A stretch of DNA of 8,907 bases from Halobacteriaceae archaeon Tc-Br11_E2g27 (GTDB taxonomy: Archaea > Halobacteriota > Halobacteria > Halobacteriales > Haloarculaceae): assembly GCA_001564135.1 (NCBI GenBank), contig LKNH01000100.1, forward strand, positions 1 through 8,907, in the 5' to 3' direction. Position numbers and translations under genes: made by a program. The notes under the pieces are model-generated. The model was not told the DNA's origin. It saw only the letters and a list, made by a program, of their open reading frames with translations, and made no database searches. Below are positions 1 through 6,193 of the stretch, piece by piece (positions within the stretch are counted from its first letter, which is position 1; each line of letters starts with the position of its first letter).

Positions 1-127
1 ACTTTCGGAAATCGGGCTTGCGCTTGATGCAGCTCATCGCGTTGCTGGCATCGAGACTCATGCAATTCACGGTGTGAAAGCGGTTTCGTCACCACAGGCC
101 GCCGTTTCGTATATCGAGGCCGAGTAA
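1..127 (+). CDS. 3' end of an unidentified protein gene (partial)
   Basis: An open frame enters from the left edge (first full codon at base 2) and ends in TAA at 125-127, giving the last 41 residues of a protein. The tail begins LSEIGLALDAAHRVAGIETH and ends AAVSYIEAE. It alternates helix-like and strand-like stretches, as at the end of an alpha/beta fold. I do not recognise the family and assign no function. The codon choice and lack of stops fit a real haloarchaeal gene. It is convergent with the regulator gene on the other strand, and the hairpin array at 143-215 begins 16 bases after its stop, so that array would lie in its 3' untranslated region. Confidence 0.6.
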   Translation, partial: LSEIGLALDAAHRVAGIETHAIHGVKAVSSPQAAVSYIEAE

Positions 128-142
128 CTGCTCCTAGTTGAA

Positions 143-215
143 TATTTCCTTCAAGGGCATCAAATGTGATAATTGCCTTTGAAGGAAGTAAAAATACTTC
201 CTTTGAAGGTAATTG
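143..215 (+). repeat. Three-copy element forming two mutually exclusive RNA hairpins
   Basis: A motif close to TGCCTTTGAAGGAAGTA appears three times: reversed at 143-159, forward at 174-190 and reversed at about 195-211. In + strand RNA, 170-190 pairs with 195-215 over 21 consecutive positions, four of them G-U, with an AAAA loop at 191-194. Alternatively 143-159 pairs with 174-190 over 17 consecutive positions, two of them G-U, with a 14-nt loop. The two folds share the middle arm and so exclude each other. In - strand RNA the G-U pairs become A-C mismatches, so the structure belongs to the + transcript, presumably the 3' UTR of the gene ending at 127. No U-tract follows, so it is not a classical intrinsic terminator. 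A protein-binding repeat array is an alternative. Confidence 0.6.
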
Positions 216-226
216 GCCGTTGGCCG
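213..226. repeat. Tandem 7-bp direct repeat (TTGGCCG x2)
   Basis: TTGGCCG occurs twice back to back at 213-219 and 220-226. It overlaps the foot of the long hairpin and stops three bases short of the end of the regulator gene. It may be replication slippage; no function is visible. Confidence 0.5.
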
Positions 227-228
227 AG

Positions 229-885
229 TCACCGGTCCAGGATTGCCGACACCAACTCGGCCTCCGCACGGCGAAGCAGTTCGTTTGCAGTGCTTGGGGC
301 ACAATCGAGAGCGTCAGCAACTTCCTCGAATGAGACCGTTCGGGGCGTTTCGTAGTAGCCGAGTTCGTACGCCGTCACCAGTGCCTCGTACTGGCGTTCC
401 GTCATCCGTTCGAGAAAACCCGGTTGGTTTGGGTTATATTCCCCGGTCGATTCAACGTGGATGTCGATTTCGTTGGCGGCTTTCGCGAAGGCCGCTTGGA
501 GGGCACCTTCCTCGCCGGCGACGGTGAGTCTGATGCCGGAATCAGTAAACCGGAATGGTCGCTCAAGCAACAGTGCGTGGTTATCTGCAATATCAAGCAG
601 GCGACTCAACCCCTCACGTTCGGTGATATGGACGAAGGCGTAGATTCGGTCATCGGGTTCGGTGACGAGGTCGAAACTCCTGACCTGTTCATGTTCGGCA
701 AACAGTTCACGGACGGGTTCGATGGCGGACCCGGTCAATCGGTAGAGAACCGTGTAGGTCCCATCACCGTGCCAATCGAAATTCATCAGCGTCTCGCGCC
801 GGATATCCGGGAGTTCGCGGAGTGCTGCGTCGATGCCGGGAAAGGCTCGCTCGTCCGGCATCAAGTGCATCTCGACGGCTCTCAT
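229..885 (-). CDS. HTH_10 (Bat-like) transcriptional regulator
   Basis: A 218-residue protein of the two-domain haloarchaeal type related to the bacterioopsin activator Bat. Residues 1 to about 155 are the N-terminal Bat-type domain of unknown ligand, including FVHITEREGLSRLL and the stretch around RPFRFTDSGIRLTVAGEE. Residues 161-213 are the HTH_10 DNA-binding domain: MTERQYEALVTAYELGYYE, then PRTVSFEEVADALDCAPSTA with the recognition helix, then LLRRAEAELV. The length is normal for the family. The first ATG is preferred because a TATA-like element lies 26-27 bases upstream, giving a leaderless mRNA; a second Met at residue 6 is possible. The gene is divergent from the dpp operon, so local control of that operon is a reasonable inference but not shown. 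Family call firm, target unknown. Confidence 0.9.
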   Translation of the reverse strand: MRAVEMHLMPDERAFPGIDAALRELPDIRRETLMNFDWHGDGTYTVLYRLTGSAIEPVRELFAEHEQVRSFDLVTEPDDRIYAFVHITEREGLSRLLDIADNHALLLERPFRFTDSGIRLTVAGEEGALQAAFAKAANEIDIHVESTGEYNPNQPGFLERMTERQYEALVTAYELGYYETPRTVSFEEVADALDCAPSTANELLRRAEAELVSAILDR

Positions 886-905
886 TGCCTATCCGTGGGT
901 GAGAC

Positions 906-918
906 GATACAATAAGTC
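906..918 (-). promoter_or_regulatory. Probable core promoter of the HTH_10 regulator gene
   Basis: On the - strand the sequence ACTTATTGTATC contains a TATA-like TTATTG centred about 27 bases before the ATG at 885. That spacing places transcription initiation at or next to the start codon, the usual leaderless arrangement in haloarchaea. No Shine-Dalgarno sequence is seen before the start. The match to the haloarchaeal TATA consensus is moderate. Confidence 0.5.
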
Positions 919-959
919 TGTGGGACTGCCGTGCCTTGAGCGAGTTCGTTTCGAGATAC

Positions 960-990
960 TACCGGTTTTATGATTGTGTATCCACCGGTA
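960..990. promoter_or_regulatory. Inverted repeat TACCGGT-N17-ACCGGTA, candidate operator
   Basis: Perfect 7-bp arms at 960-966 and 984-990 each contain the palindrome ACCGGT, with 23-bp start-to-start spacing, about two helical turns. With a one-base gap the symmetry extends outward (GATAC-T on the left, TATC on the right). The centre at 975 is about midway between the two divergent start codons (885 and 1070). The spacer contains a TTTTATGATT tract that could itself be a TATA element. A dimeric regulator, possibly the adjacent HTH_10 protein, is the natural candidate binder, but this is inference. Confidence 0.4.
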
Positions 991-1032
991 TATCGCATTT
1001 CTGTACGGATATCTGCTAATTCTTCTCGTCCA

Positions 1033-1047
1033 CCAAATCTATATACG
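1033..1047 (+). promoter_or_regulatory. BRE/TATA core promoter of dppA
   Basis: CCAAATCTATATACG provides an A-rich BRE-like CCAAA followed by a good TATA box (CTATATAC, 1039-1046) centred about 27 bases before the ATG at 1070. The expected start site coincides with the ATG, so the dppA mRNA should be leaderless; no Shine-Dalgarno precedes this ATG. Confidence 0.75.
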
Positions 1048-1055
1048 GCCATGTT

Positions 1056-1063
1056 ACAATTGT
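1056..1063. promoter_or_regulatory. ACAATTGT palindrome between TATA box and start site
   Basis: A perfect 8-bp palindrome sits between the dppA TATA box and the predicted start site. A protein bound here would block polymerase. It is short and could be chance; listed only because of its position. Confidence 0.25.
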
Positions 1064-1069
1064 CTGTGT

Positions 1070-2689
1070 ATGCCACACGATTCAGAGTTAGACAGACGAA
1101 CGCTTTTGCAGTACGCCGGCTCGGCAACGGCTGCTGCCGCAACAGTAAGCCTTGCCGGCTGTATCGGCAGTGAGGATGACGACGATGGTGATGATGATGA
1201 TGATGACACGAACGGGGAAGACGAGGAGGAGTTCTTTGTCACCGTCGCACAGGGAGAGTTCCCGGATACGCTCGACCCTGTCGGTGATAACGCAACGCCG
1301 ACCTACAACGTCATCGACCAAGGCTACGAACCATTCCTGTACCGTGATTCTGGACGGGATGACTTGGATGAGATGGGTCGTCCGATTGCCCGTGTTGTCG
1401 AAGACTGGGAACGAACCGATGACCGAACCCTTGAATTGACTATCCGCGATGGCGTGACCTTCCATTCAGGTAACGAGTGTACCGCAGAAGATGTCGCATA
1501 CAGCATCAACCGAGCAAACGGTAACTTCGATGTGACTAGTGAGGTTGCTGCCGTTATCGGAGATATCGACGAGGCGGAGGCTGTTGATGACAGCACCGTT
1601 GAGGTACACCTCAATGCCGCTGTCCCTGCAATTCTCCAGAACCTCGGTGCATTCGGTCGGGTTATGGAACAAGAGTGGACCGAAGACGATGACAACGACC
1701 CAACGTCCGAAATTAACGGCACTGGACCATTCGAAATGGTTGAGCTCGAGGAAGGGTCATACGTCGATTATGAGGCGTTCGACGACTACTGGGGCGACGA
1801 ACCAGCCGTTGACGGTGGTCGTCTCACCGTCCGTGGGGAGGAAGGACCACGTGTCGATTCGCTCGAAGCAGGTGAAGTAGATGTCATTACCGGTGTTTCC
1901 CCCGACCGCGTTCCTGATGTCGAATTGAACGACGACCTGCGCGTCGAATCGTTGCCGAGCATCCGAACTATCTTTTTGGTGATGAACGATGCGTATGAAC
2001 CGTTCGATAACGCCGACTTCCGTCGTGCGATGAACTACGCAGTGGATGTCGATGCAATCATTTCCTCCATCCTCGAAGACCTTGCGGAGCCAACGAGCCA
2101 GCCAACGCTCGAAGGACACTTCGGACACGACCCCGACGTTGACCCGTACCCGCACGACCCTGACCAGGCCGAACAACTCATCGACGATAGTGGATATGCC
2201 GGCGAGAGTATCACACTTGTCACACCACAGGGCCGGTATCTCGCTGATGTGGATGTCGCTGAGGCTGCCGCCGGGCAGATTGACGAACTCGATAACGTCT
2301 CCTGTGAGCACGAAATCCGCGAGTTCAACGACCTTGTCGGACAGATATTTGCCGAAGACCAGGAGGCAGCACCGCCATTCTTCCTCATCGGATGGGGTGT
2401 CCCGACGCTTGACGCCGACTACGCCATGCGAGACTGGTTCATCGATGGTGCGCCGTCACAGATGTTCAACGACGACCAGATTCAAGAGTACCTCAACGAC
2501 GCCGACGACACAGTCGACGATGCAGAACGGGAATCGCTGTTGCAACAGGCGAACGCCCGAGCAAACGACCAGGCCTCCTGGGTCTTCATGCACCAGCAGT
2601 TCAGCGTATACGGTGTGAGCGAAGAAGTCGCGTGGGACCCGCGCCAGGATGAGGATATCCTCCTCGAAGAGATGGGTCCTGCCGAATAA
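1070..2689 (+). CDS. dppA: Dipeptide/oligopeptide ABC transporter, Tat lipoprotein substrate-binding protein
   Basis: A 539-residue family 5 solute-binding protein that should sit on the outer face of the membrane and deliver peptides or a similar ligand to DppBC. The N-terminus has a twin-arginine motif (DRRTLLQ, residues 8-14), a short Ala-rich hydrophobic stretch and the lipobox LAGC with Cys31 as anchor, followed by an Asp/Glu-rich linker (about 34-54). Family signatures are LELTIRDGVTFHSG with TAEDVAYSINR (121-148) and NGTGPFEMVELEEG with YEAFDDYWG (216-242). ATG 1070 is chosen over an in-frame ATG 96 bases upstream because only the downstream start puts the Tat signal at the N-terminus and matches the TATA spacing. 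It heads the dpp operon, with a 79-bp gap before dppB. Whether the ligand is dipeptide, oligopeptide or something else such as nickel cannot be told from sequence. Confidence 0.93.
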   Translation: MPHDSELDRRTLLQYAGSATAAAATVSLAGCIGSEDDDDGDDDDDDTNGEDEEEFFVTVAQGEFPDTLDPVGDNATPTYNVIDQGYEPFLYRDSGRDDLDEMGRPIARVVEDWERTDDRTLELTIRDGVTFHSGNECTAEDVAYSINRANGNFDVTSEVAAVIGDIDEAEAVDDSTVEVHLNAAVPAILQNLGAFGRVMEQEWTEDDDNDPTSEINGTGPFEMVELEEGSYVDYEAFDDYWGDEPAVDGGRLTVRGEEGPRVDSLEAGEVDVITGVSPDRVPDVELNDDLRVESLPSIRTIFLVMNDAYEPFDNADFRRAMNYAVDVDAIISSILEDLAEPTSQPTLEGHFGHDPDVDPYPHDPDQAEQLIDDSGYAGESITLVTPQGRYLADVDVAEAAAGQIDELDNVSCEHEIREFNDLVGQIFAEDQEAAPPFFLIGWGVPTLDADYAMRDWFIDGAPSQMFNDDQIQEYLNDADDTVDDAERESLLQQANARANDQASWVFMHQQFSVYGVSEEVAWDPRQDEDILLEEMGPAE

Positions 2690-2728
2690 CACCAGCAACC
2701 ACGGCTCTTGGATAGATAACCAACCACC

Positions 2729-2740
2729 GGGTTTTTACCC
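2729..2740 (+). terminator. Small hairpin with T-tract between dppA and dppB
   Basis: GGGTTTTTACCC forms a 4-bp stem around a TTTT loop 40 bases after the dppA stop and 29 before the dppB ATG. It could be a leaky terminator or processing point that lets the binding protein be made in excess over the permeases. Alternatively the T-run could serve as a TATA-like element for dppB, giving a leader of about 8 nt. The stem is short; low certainty. Confidence 0.3.
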
Positions 2741-2768
2741 TCCGACGTAAAAGTGGGCAGTACTTCGT

Positions 2769-3764
2769 ATGCGATTCATCCGATTTTTCCTCAAACGGCT
2801 GGTCCATTCCCTGTTCGTTATCTGGGGTGTCGTTACCGTCGTGTTTTTCCTTCGGTTTTTAACCCCCGGTGACCCGACAACGGCGCTTGTTTCACCCGAT
2901 GCCGGTCAGGATGTCAGAGATGCACTTCGGGAAGAACTTCGCCTCGATGAACCAATTTACATCCAGTATTTCGAATATTTGACTGACCTCATGGTCGGCG
3001 ACTTCGGTAACTCAATGGATGTCCTCGACCGCCCGGTGACGGAATGGATTTTCAGTGCCTATCTCATTCGGAGCGTCGAACTCGCGCTCGCCGCGACCTT
3101 TGTCGCCGTTGTTATCGCGATTCCGCTCGGGGTCATTAGTGCCCGGCGGCGACACCAGCCCGCTGATTACAGCGCCACGCTGTTTTCGCTTTTTGGCATT
3201 TCAACGCCAAACTTCTGGCTTGGAATCATGCTGATTATCATCGTTGCTGTTCCTGTCGGATTTATCCCAACCGGGAACCCCGGCCCGCTCTTTTATCAGG
3301 CTCTTGGCGATGCCGTCACGCAGGGTAACTTCGGCGGCCTCTGGGACTGGCTTCGACATATTTTCCTCCCTGCGATTACGCTGGGAACGTACTTTACGGC
3401 GCTTATCACACGACTCACTCGGAGTGGAATGCTCGAAGAAATTGGCAAACCATACGTGAAGGCTTGTCACGCGAAAGGGTTGCCGGAGACGCTAACGCTG
3501 TACAAACATGTTCTTCGGAACACCCTCATTCCGATTATTACCATCCTCGGACTCCAGCTCGGAACGCTCATCGGCGGCGCAATCGTCACTGAGGTCGTCT
3601 TCGAGTGGAACGGACTCGGTCAGTTGCTCATCGACAGGATTAGCTCGCGAGATTGGACTATGATACAGGGAATCATCATCGTCATCGGTGTTAGCTTCGT
3701 CGTTATCAACACGATTGTGGATATCCTCTATGCGTATCTCGACCCACAGGTGATAGACCAATGA
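2769..3764 (+). CDS. dppB: Peptide ABC transporter permease, DppB type
   Basis: A 331-residue integral membrane protein, one half of the transmembrane channel. TM1 lies at about 12-32, followed by the typical PGDP (33-36). The conserved long extracellular segment contains LREELRLDEPIYIQYFEYL and GDFGNSM. Further membrane segments are at about 100-122, 137-165, 197-217, 252-280 and 300-323, six in all. The EAA loop that docks on the ATPase is YVKACHAKGLPETLTLYKHV (229-248) followed by LRNTLIP. Length is normal for DppB/OppB. No clear Shine-Dalgarno precedes the ATG. Its last four bases overlap the dppC start as ATGA, implying coupled translation. Confidence 0.95.
   Translation: MRFIRFFLKRLVHSLFVIWGVVTVVFFLRFLTPGDPTTALVSPDAGQDVRDALREELRLDEPIYIQYFEYLTDLMVGDFGNSMDVLDRPVTEWIFSAYLIRSVELALAATFVAVVIAIPLGVISARRRHQPADYSATLFSLFGISTPNFWLGIMLIIIVAVPVGFIPTGNPGPLFYQALGDAVTQGNFGGLWDWLRHIFLPAITLGTYFTALITRLTRSGMLEEIGKPYVKACHAKGLPETLTLYKHVLRNTLIPIITILGLQLGTLIGGAIVTEVVFEWNGLGQLLIDRISSRDWTMIQGIIIVIGVSFVVINTIVDILYAYLDPQVIDQ
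3748..3754 (+). promoter_or_regulatory. Ribosome binding site of dppC
   Basis: AGGTGAT lies inside the end of dppB, 6 bases before the dppC ATG, and is complementary to the haloarchaeal 16S 3' end. It supports the 3761 start and the ATGA overlap. Confidence 0.7.
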
Positions 3765-4981
3765 TTTCCGACCGCGTGAAAGCAAGCCTGAAACGCGAGT
3801 TCAAAACCAGCCGGATGGCACAACTTGGGCTAATTCTCGTATTGTTGGTTATTATCGTTGCAACCTTCGCACCGTTTTTCGCGCTGCATGACCCGACCGA
3901 ACAGCGTATTGGGACTGGCGATGGCGTCGATGACGATGACGCTGGCGTCATCGGTGACAACGGCGTCGAGGAGGATGATGATGACGATATCGACCCCGGT
4001 GATATCGACGATGCGGATGAGGCAGACGAAGCGGAGAGTACCGACCGGACGGATGTCCCACCGCTATCTCCCATTCCTGGCCACCAGTTCGTCGGTGAGA
4101 CCGAGGAGATACAACGCGTTGACCACGAGGATGGGACGTTCGATATCGAAATCGTCGAAACTGAGGTCAATGCAGACCGCGCATTCCCGCTTGGAACAAA
4201 CACTGTCGGGCAGGATATCTACTCGCGAATCGTCTACGGTGCTCGCATCTCGATGCTTGTCGGTATCTTGGGTGCAGGGCTTGCTGCGCTTGTCGGTGTT
4301 CCCTACGGGCTTGCGGCAGGCTATTTCGGTGGTCGACTGGATGACGGGTTAATGCGCGGTGCCGATGTCATGCTCGCGTTCCCGTCGCTCGTGCTTGCTA
4401 TTGCGCTGGTTGGTGTGTTCCGTGACTCCGGCTTTCACACGACGCAGTTGCCCGACCCGTTCGTTCTCGCTGCTCAATCCGATACTGTTCCGAACGTGCT
4501 GATACCGCGGGCAGACCATGTTGCGGCCATGCCCGAAAGCATCACGTTCCCGGTGACGGTGACCCTCGTCGTGGCGCTGGTCAACTGGGTCTGGTTTGCC
4601 CGGATTGCCCGCGGAGAAGCAATTTCCATCCGTACCGAGGAGTACGTGAAAGCGGCCCGCAGTCTCGGTGCAAGCCATACGCGCATCCTCCGCCAGCACG
4701 TGCTGCCGAACGCAATCACGCCAATAATCGTGCTGGCAACGATTCAGGTCGCTTTCATTATCCTGCTCGAAGCCGCTCTTTCGTTCCTTGGGTTCTCCGG
4801 AACGAACCTGACGTGGGGAGCGGATGTCGAAAGCGGTCGTGGTGACCTTGCCACGTCGTGGTGGATATCGACGATGCCCGGCATTGCCATCGTCATCGCG
4901 GTCATTGGCGTCAACCTGATAGGTGACTGGCTCAGAGATGCACTTGACCCCGGCATCGAAGGCGAGAGCGGGGGGATGTAA
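3761..4981 (+). CDS. dppC: Peptide ABC transporter permease, DppC type, with acidic insertion
   Basis: A 406-residue permease, partner of DppB. TM1 is at about 19-41. The DppC signature FPLGTNTVGQDIYSRIVYGA (142-161) introduces TM2 at about 163-187. The EAA loop is EYVKAARSLGASHTRILRQH (294-313) with VLPNAITPIIV, and the last membrane segment is at about 372-390. DppC proteins are usually about 280-350 residues. The excess here lies in two extracellular segments: an acidic low-complexity stretch at 54-98 (24 Asp/Glu in 45 residues), and a less acidic insertion at about 221-262 that separates membrane segments. Both keep frame and key motifs, so the protein should be functional. It overlaps dppB by 4 nt and ends 2 nt before dppD. 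Confidence 0.94.
   Translation: MISDRVKASLKREFKTSRMAQLGLILVLLVIIVATFAPFFALHDPTEQRIGTGDGVDDDDAGVIGDNGVEEDDDDDIDPGDIDDADEADEAESTDRTDVPPLSPIPGHQFVGETEEIQRVDHEDGTFDIEIVETEVNADRAFPLGTNTVGQDIYSRIVYGARISMLVGILGAGLAALVGVPYGLAAGYFGGRLDDGLMRGADVMLAFPSLVLAIALVGVFRDSGFHTTQLPDPFVLAAQSDTVPNVLIPRADHVAAMPESITFPVTVTLVVALVNWVWFARIARGEAISIRTEEYVKAARSLGASHTRILRQHVLPNAITPIIVLATIQVAFIILLEAALSFLGFSGTNLTWGADVESGRGDLATSWWISTMPGIAIVIAVIGVNLIGDWLRDALDPGIEGESGGM
4970..4975 (+). promoter_or_regulatory. Weak ribosome binding site of dppD
   Basis: A GGGGGG run ends 8 bases before the dppD ATG. It is only a partial match to GGAGG, so coupling to dppC translation (2-nt gap) probably matters more. Confidence 0.4.
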
Positions 4982-4983
4982 CT

Positions 4984-6150
4984 ATGGAACCACTGCTTCG
5001 CGTCGAGGACCTCACGACACGATTTTTCACCGAAGAAGGACAGGTTAACGCGGTCGAGAAAGTCTCGTTTGACGTGGCCGGCGGTGATGTCTTCGGTATC
5101 GTCGGCGAGTCCGGGTCAGGAAAATCCGTGACAGCGCTGTCGCTGGTTGACCTCGTTGATTCGCCGGGCCGTGTGACCGATGGCTCCGTCTGGTTCCGCC
5201 AGCCTGAGATGGCCGAGCGGATTGCCGAGGACCAACCGGAGGCAGTCGACGGCGAGATGGTCGACCTTCAGCAACTCAACAGCCGTGAACGCCGTGCGCT
5301 CCGTGGCAGCGAGTTCGCACTTATCTTTCAGGACCCGATGAGTAGCTTCAACCCCTCGATTACGGTCGGTGAGCAGGTCGCCGAGGCGGTTGAGGTCCAG
5401 AAGCGAGCCAAAGCCAACCCGCGGGCACTTCGCTCGCGAACGCAAGGGTTCGGGCTCGGAAAGTTTCTCACCACGTCGATGGTTCCGACGGTTGACTACG
5501 TGAGCGATGAGGCGCACGCTCGGGCTGTCGAACTCCTCGATACGGTTGGTATTCCTGACCCTGCAGCGCGCGCGACGGAGTATCCACACCAGTTTTCCGG
5601 TGGGATGCTTCAACGGGCGATGATTGCACAGGCGCTTGCAACGGAGACATCCGTTCTCATCGCGGATGAGCCGACGACAGCACTCGATGTCACGATTCAG
5701 GCACAGGTGCTCCAGACGCTCGCCGAGATTCAGGACGAACACGACATGACGACGGTTCTCATCACTCACAACCTGGGTGTCATCGCACGGATGTGTGACC
5801 AGGTCGGCGTGATGTATGCAGGCGAGTTCGTCGAACGCGGAACGCTCGAAGACCTCTTCGAGCGCCCCACCCACCCATACACCGAAGGCCTGCTCGGGAG
5901 CAGCCCCAGCCTCGATGCCGCATCACAGCGCCTCCAACCAATCGAGGGGAATGTCCCGAGCCTCTTCGACGAGGAGATGGACAACCGCTGTTACTTCGCA
6001 GACCGCTGTCCGAAAGCGATGCACGAGTGTCTCACCAAACCCGAGACCTACGATGCGTCGGGAAGCGAGTCTCACAGCGCGCGCTGTTATCTTGCCACAC
6101 AGGAGTACGATTCAGCTGATGCACTTCCGGAGGGATATTTCGATGACTGA
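4984..6150 (+). CDS. dppD: Peptide ABC transporter ATP-binding protein, DppD type
   Basis: A 388-residue cytoplasmic ATPase, one of two that drive the transporter. Walker A is GESGSGKS (41-48), the Q-loop is in FQDPMSSFNP (Gln116), the ABC signature is FSGGMLQR (204-211), Walker B with D-loop is VLIADEPTTALD (224-235), and the switch His262 is in LITHNLGV; all are intact. The C-terminal oligopeptide-transporter domain follows RPTHPYTEGLL and has four Cys (336, 342, 349, 368) in a C-x5-C-x6-C-x18-C pattern, the type shown to hold a [4Fe-4S] cluster in a bacterial DppD. Two extra loops (about 71-108 and 138-175) make it longer than many bacterial DppD. The start is 2 nt after dppC. Confidence 0.95.
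   Translation: MEPLLRVEDLTTRFFTEEGQVNAVEKVSFDVAGGDVFGIVGESGSGKSVTALSLVDLVDSPGRVTDGSVWFRQPEMAERIAEDQPEAVDGEMVDLQQLNSRERRALRGSEFALIFQDPMSSFNPSITVGEQVAEAVEVQKRAKANPRALRSRTQGFGLGKFLTTSMVPTVDYVSDEAHARAVELLDTVGIPDPAARATEYPHQFSGGMLQRAMIAQALATETSVLIADEPTTALDVTIQAQVLQTLAEIQDEHDMTTVLITHNLGVIARMCDQVGVMYAGEFVERGTLEDLFERPTHPYTEGLLGSSPSLDAASQRLQPIEGNVPSLFDEEMDNRCYFADRCPKAMHECLTKPETYDASGSESHSARCYLATQEYDSADALPEGYFDD
6129..6134 (+). promoter_or_regulatory. Strong ribosome binding site before the mini-ORF
   Basis: GGAGGG inside the end of dppD lies 8 bases before the ATG at 6143. It has no use for dppD, and it is too far from the dppF start (55 bases) to serve it directly. Confidence 0.5.
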
Positions 6151-6193
6151 AATAGTAGCAGATGACTGGTCAATGTATGAGGTGAGCCGATGA
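6143..6193 (+). CDS. Candidate 16-residue mini-ORF bridging dppD and dppF
   Basis: ATG at 6143 opens a 16-codon frame, MTEIVADDWSMYEVSR, ending in TGA at 6191-6193. Its start overlaps the last 8 bases of dppD, and its stop overlaps the dppF start as ATGA. A GGAGGG site precedes it at proper spacing. The layout is that of a coupled gene. It could be a real microprotein or a device that carries ribosomes across the 39-nt gap between dppD and dppF. I recognise no family, and chance remains possible for so short a frame. Confidence 0.35.
   Translation: MTEIVADDWSMYEVSR
6179..6185 (+). promoter_or_regulatory. Ribosome binding site of dppF
   Basis: GAGGTGA, 4 bases before the ATG at 6190, matches the haloarchaeal anti-Shine-Dalgarno. 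In-frame TGA codons just upstream exclude an earlier dppF start. Confidence 0.7.

Noticed and set aside
424..915. 163-codon + strand frame opposite the HTH_10 gene
   Set aside because: Antisense to a gene with a clear HTH_10 domain; no family resemblance and no promoter or ribosome site seen.
974..1069. 32-residue N-terminal extension of DppA
   Set aside because: It would bury the twin-arginine signal and lipobox inside the protein and place the TATA box within the coding region.
882..1142. 86-codon - strand frame across the divergent promoter region
   Set aside because: It would start inside dppA and cover both predicted promoters and the inverted repeat. No motif supports it.
1176..1208. 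GAT/GAC trinucleotide run in dppA as a microsatellite or phase-variable repeat
   Set aside because: It encodes the acidic linker after the lipobox, common in haloarchaeal lipoproteins. Units change by whole codons, so it cannot switch the frame.
2698..2709. Exact 12-nt repeat ACCACGGCTCTT, also at 7560-7571, each shortly after a dpp gene end
   Set aside because: One or a few exact 12-mers are expected by chance in a window of this size, and no symmetry or further similarity extends it.
5116..5874. 252-codon open frame on the - strand inside dppD
   Set aside because: It is antisense to a strongly supported ATPase gene. Its translation is Arg/His/Leu/Cys-rich without domain motifs, as expected for a shadow in a GC-rich genome.
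6148..6192. dppD-dppF as one broken fusion gene
   Set aside because: They share a frame but several stops separate them, each has complete ATPase motifs and its own C-terminal domain, and two separate ATPases are normal for this transporter.
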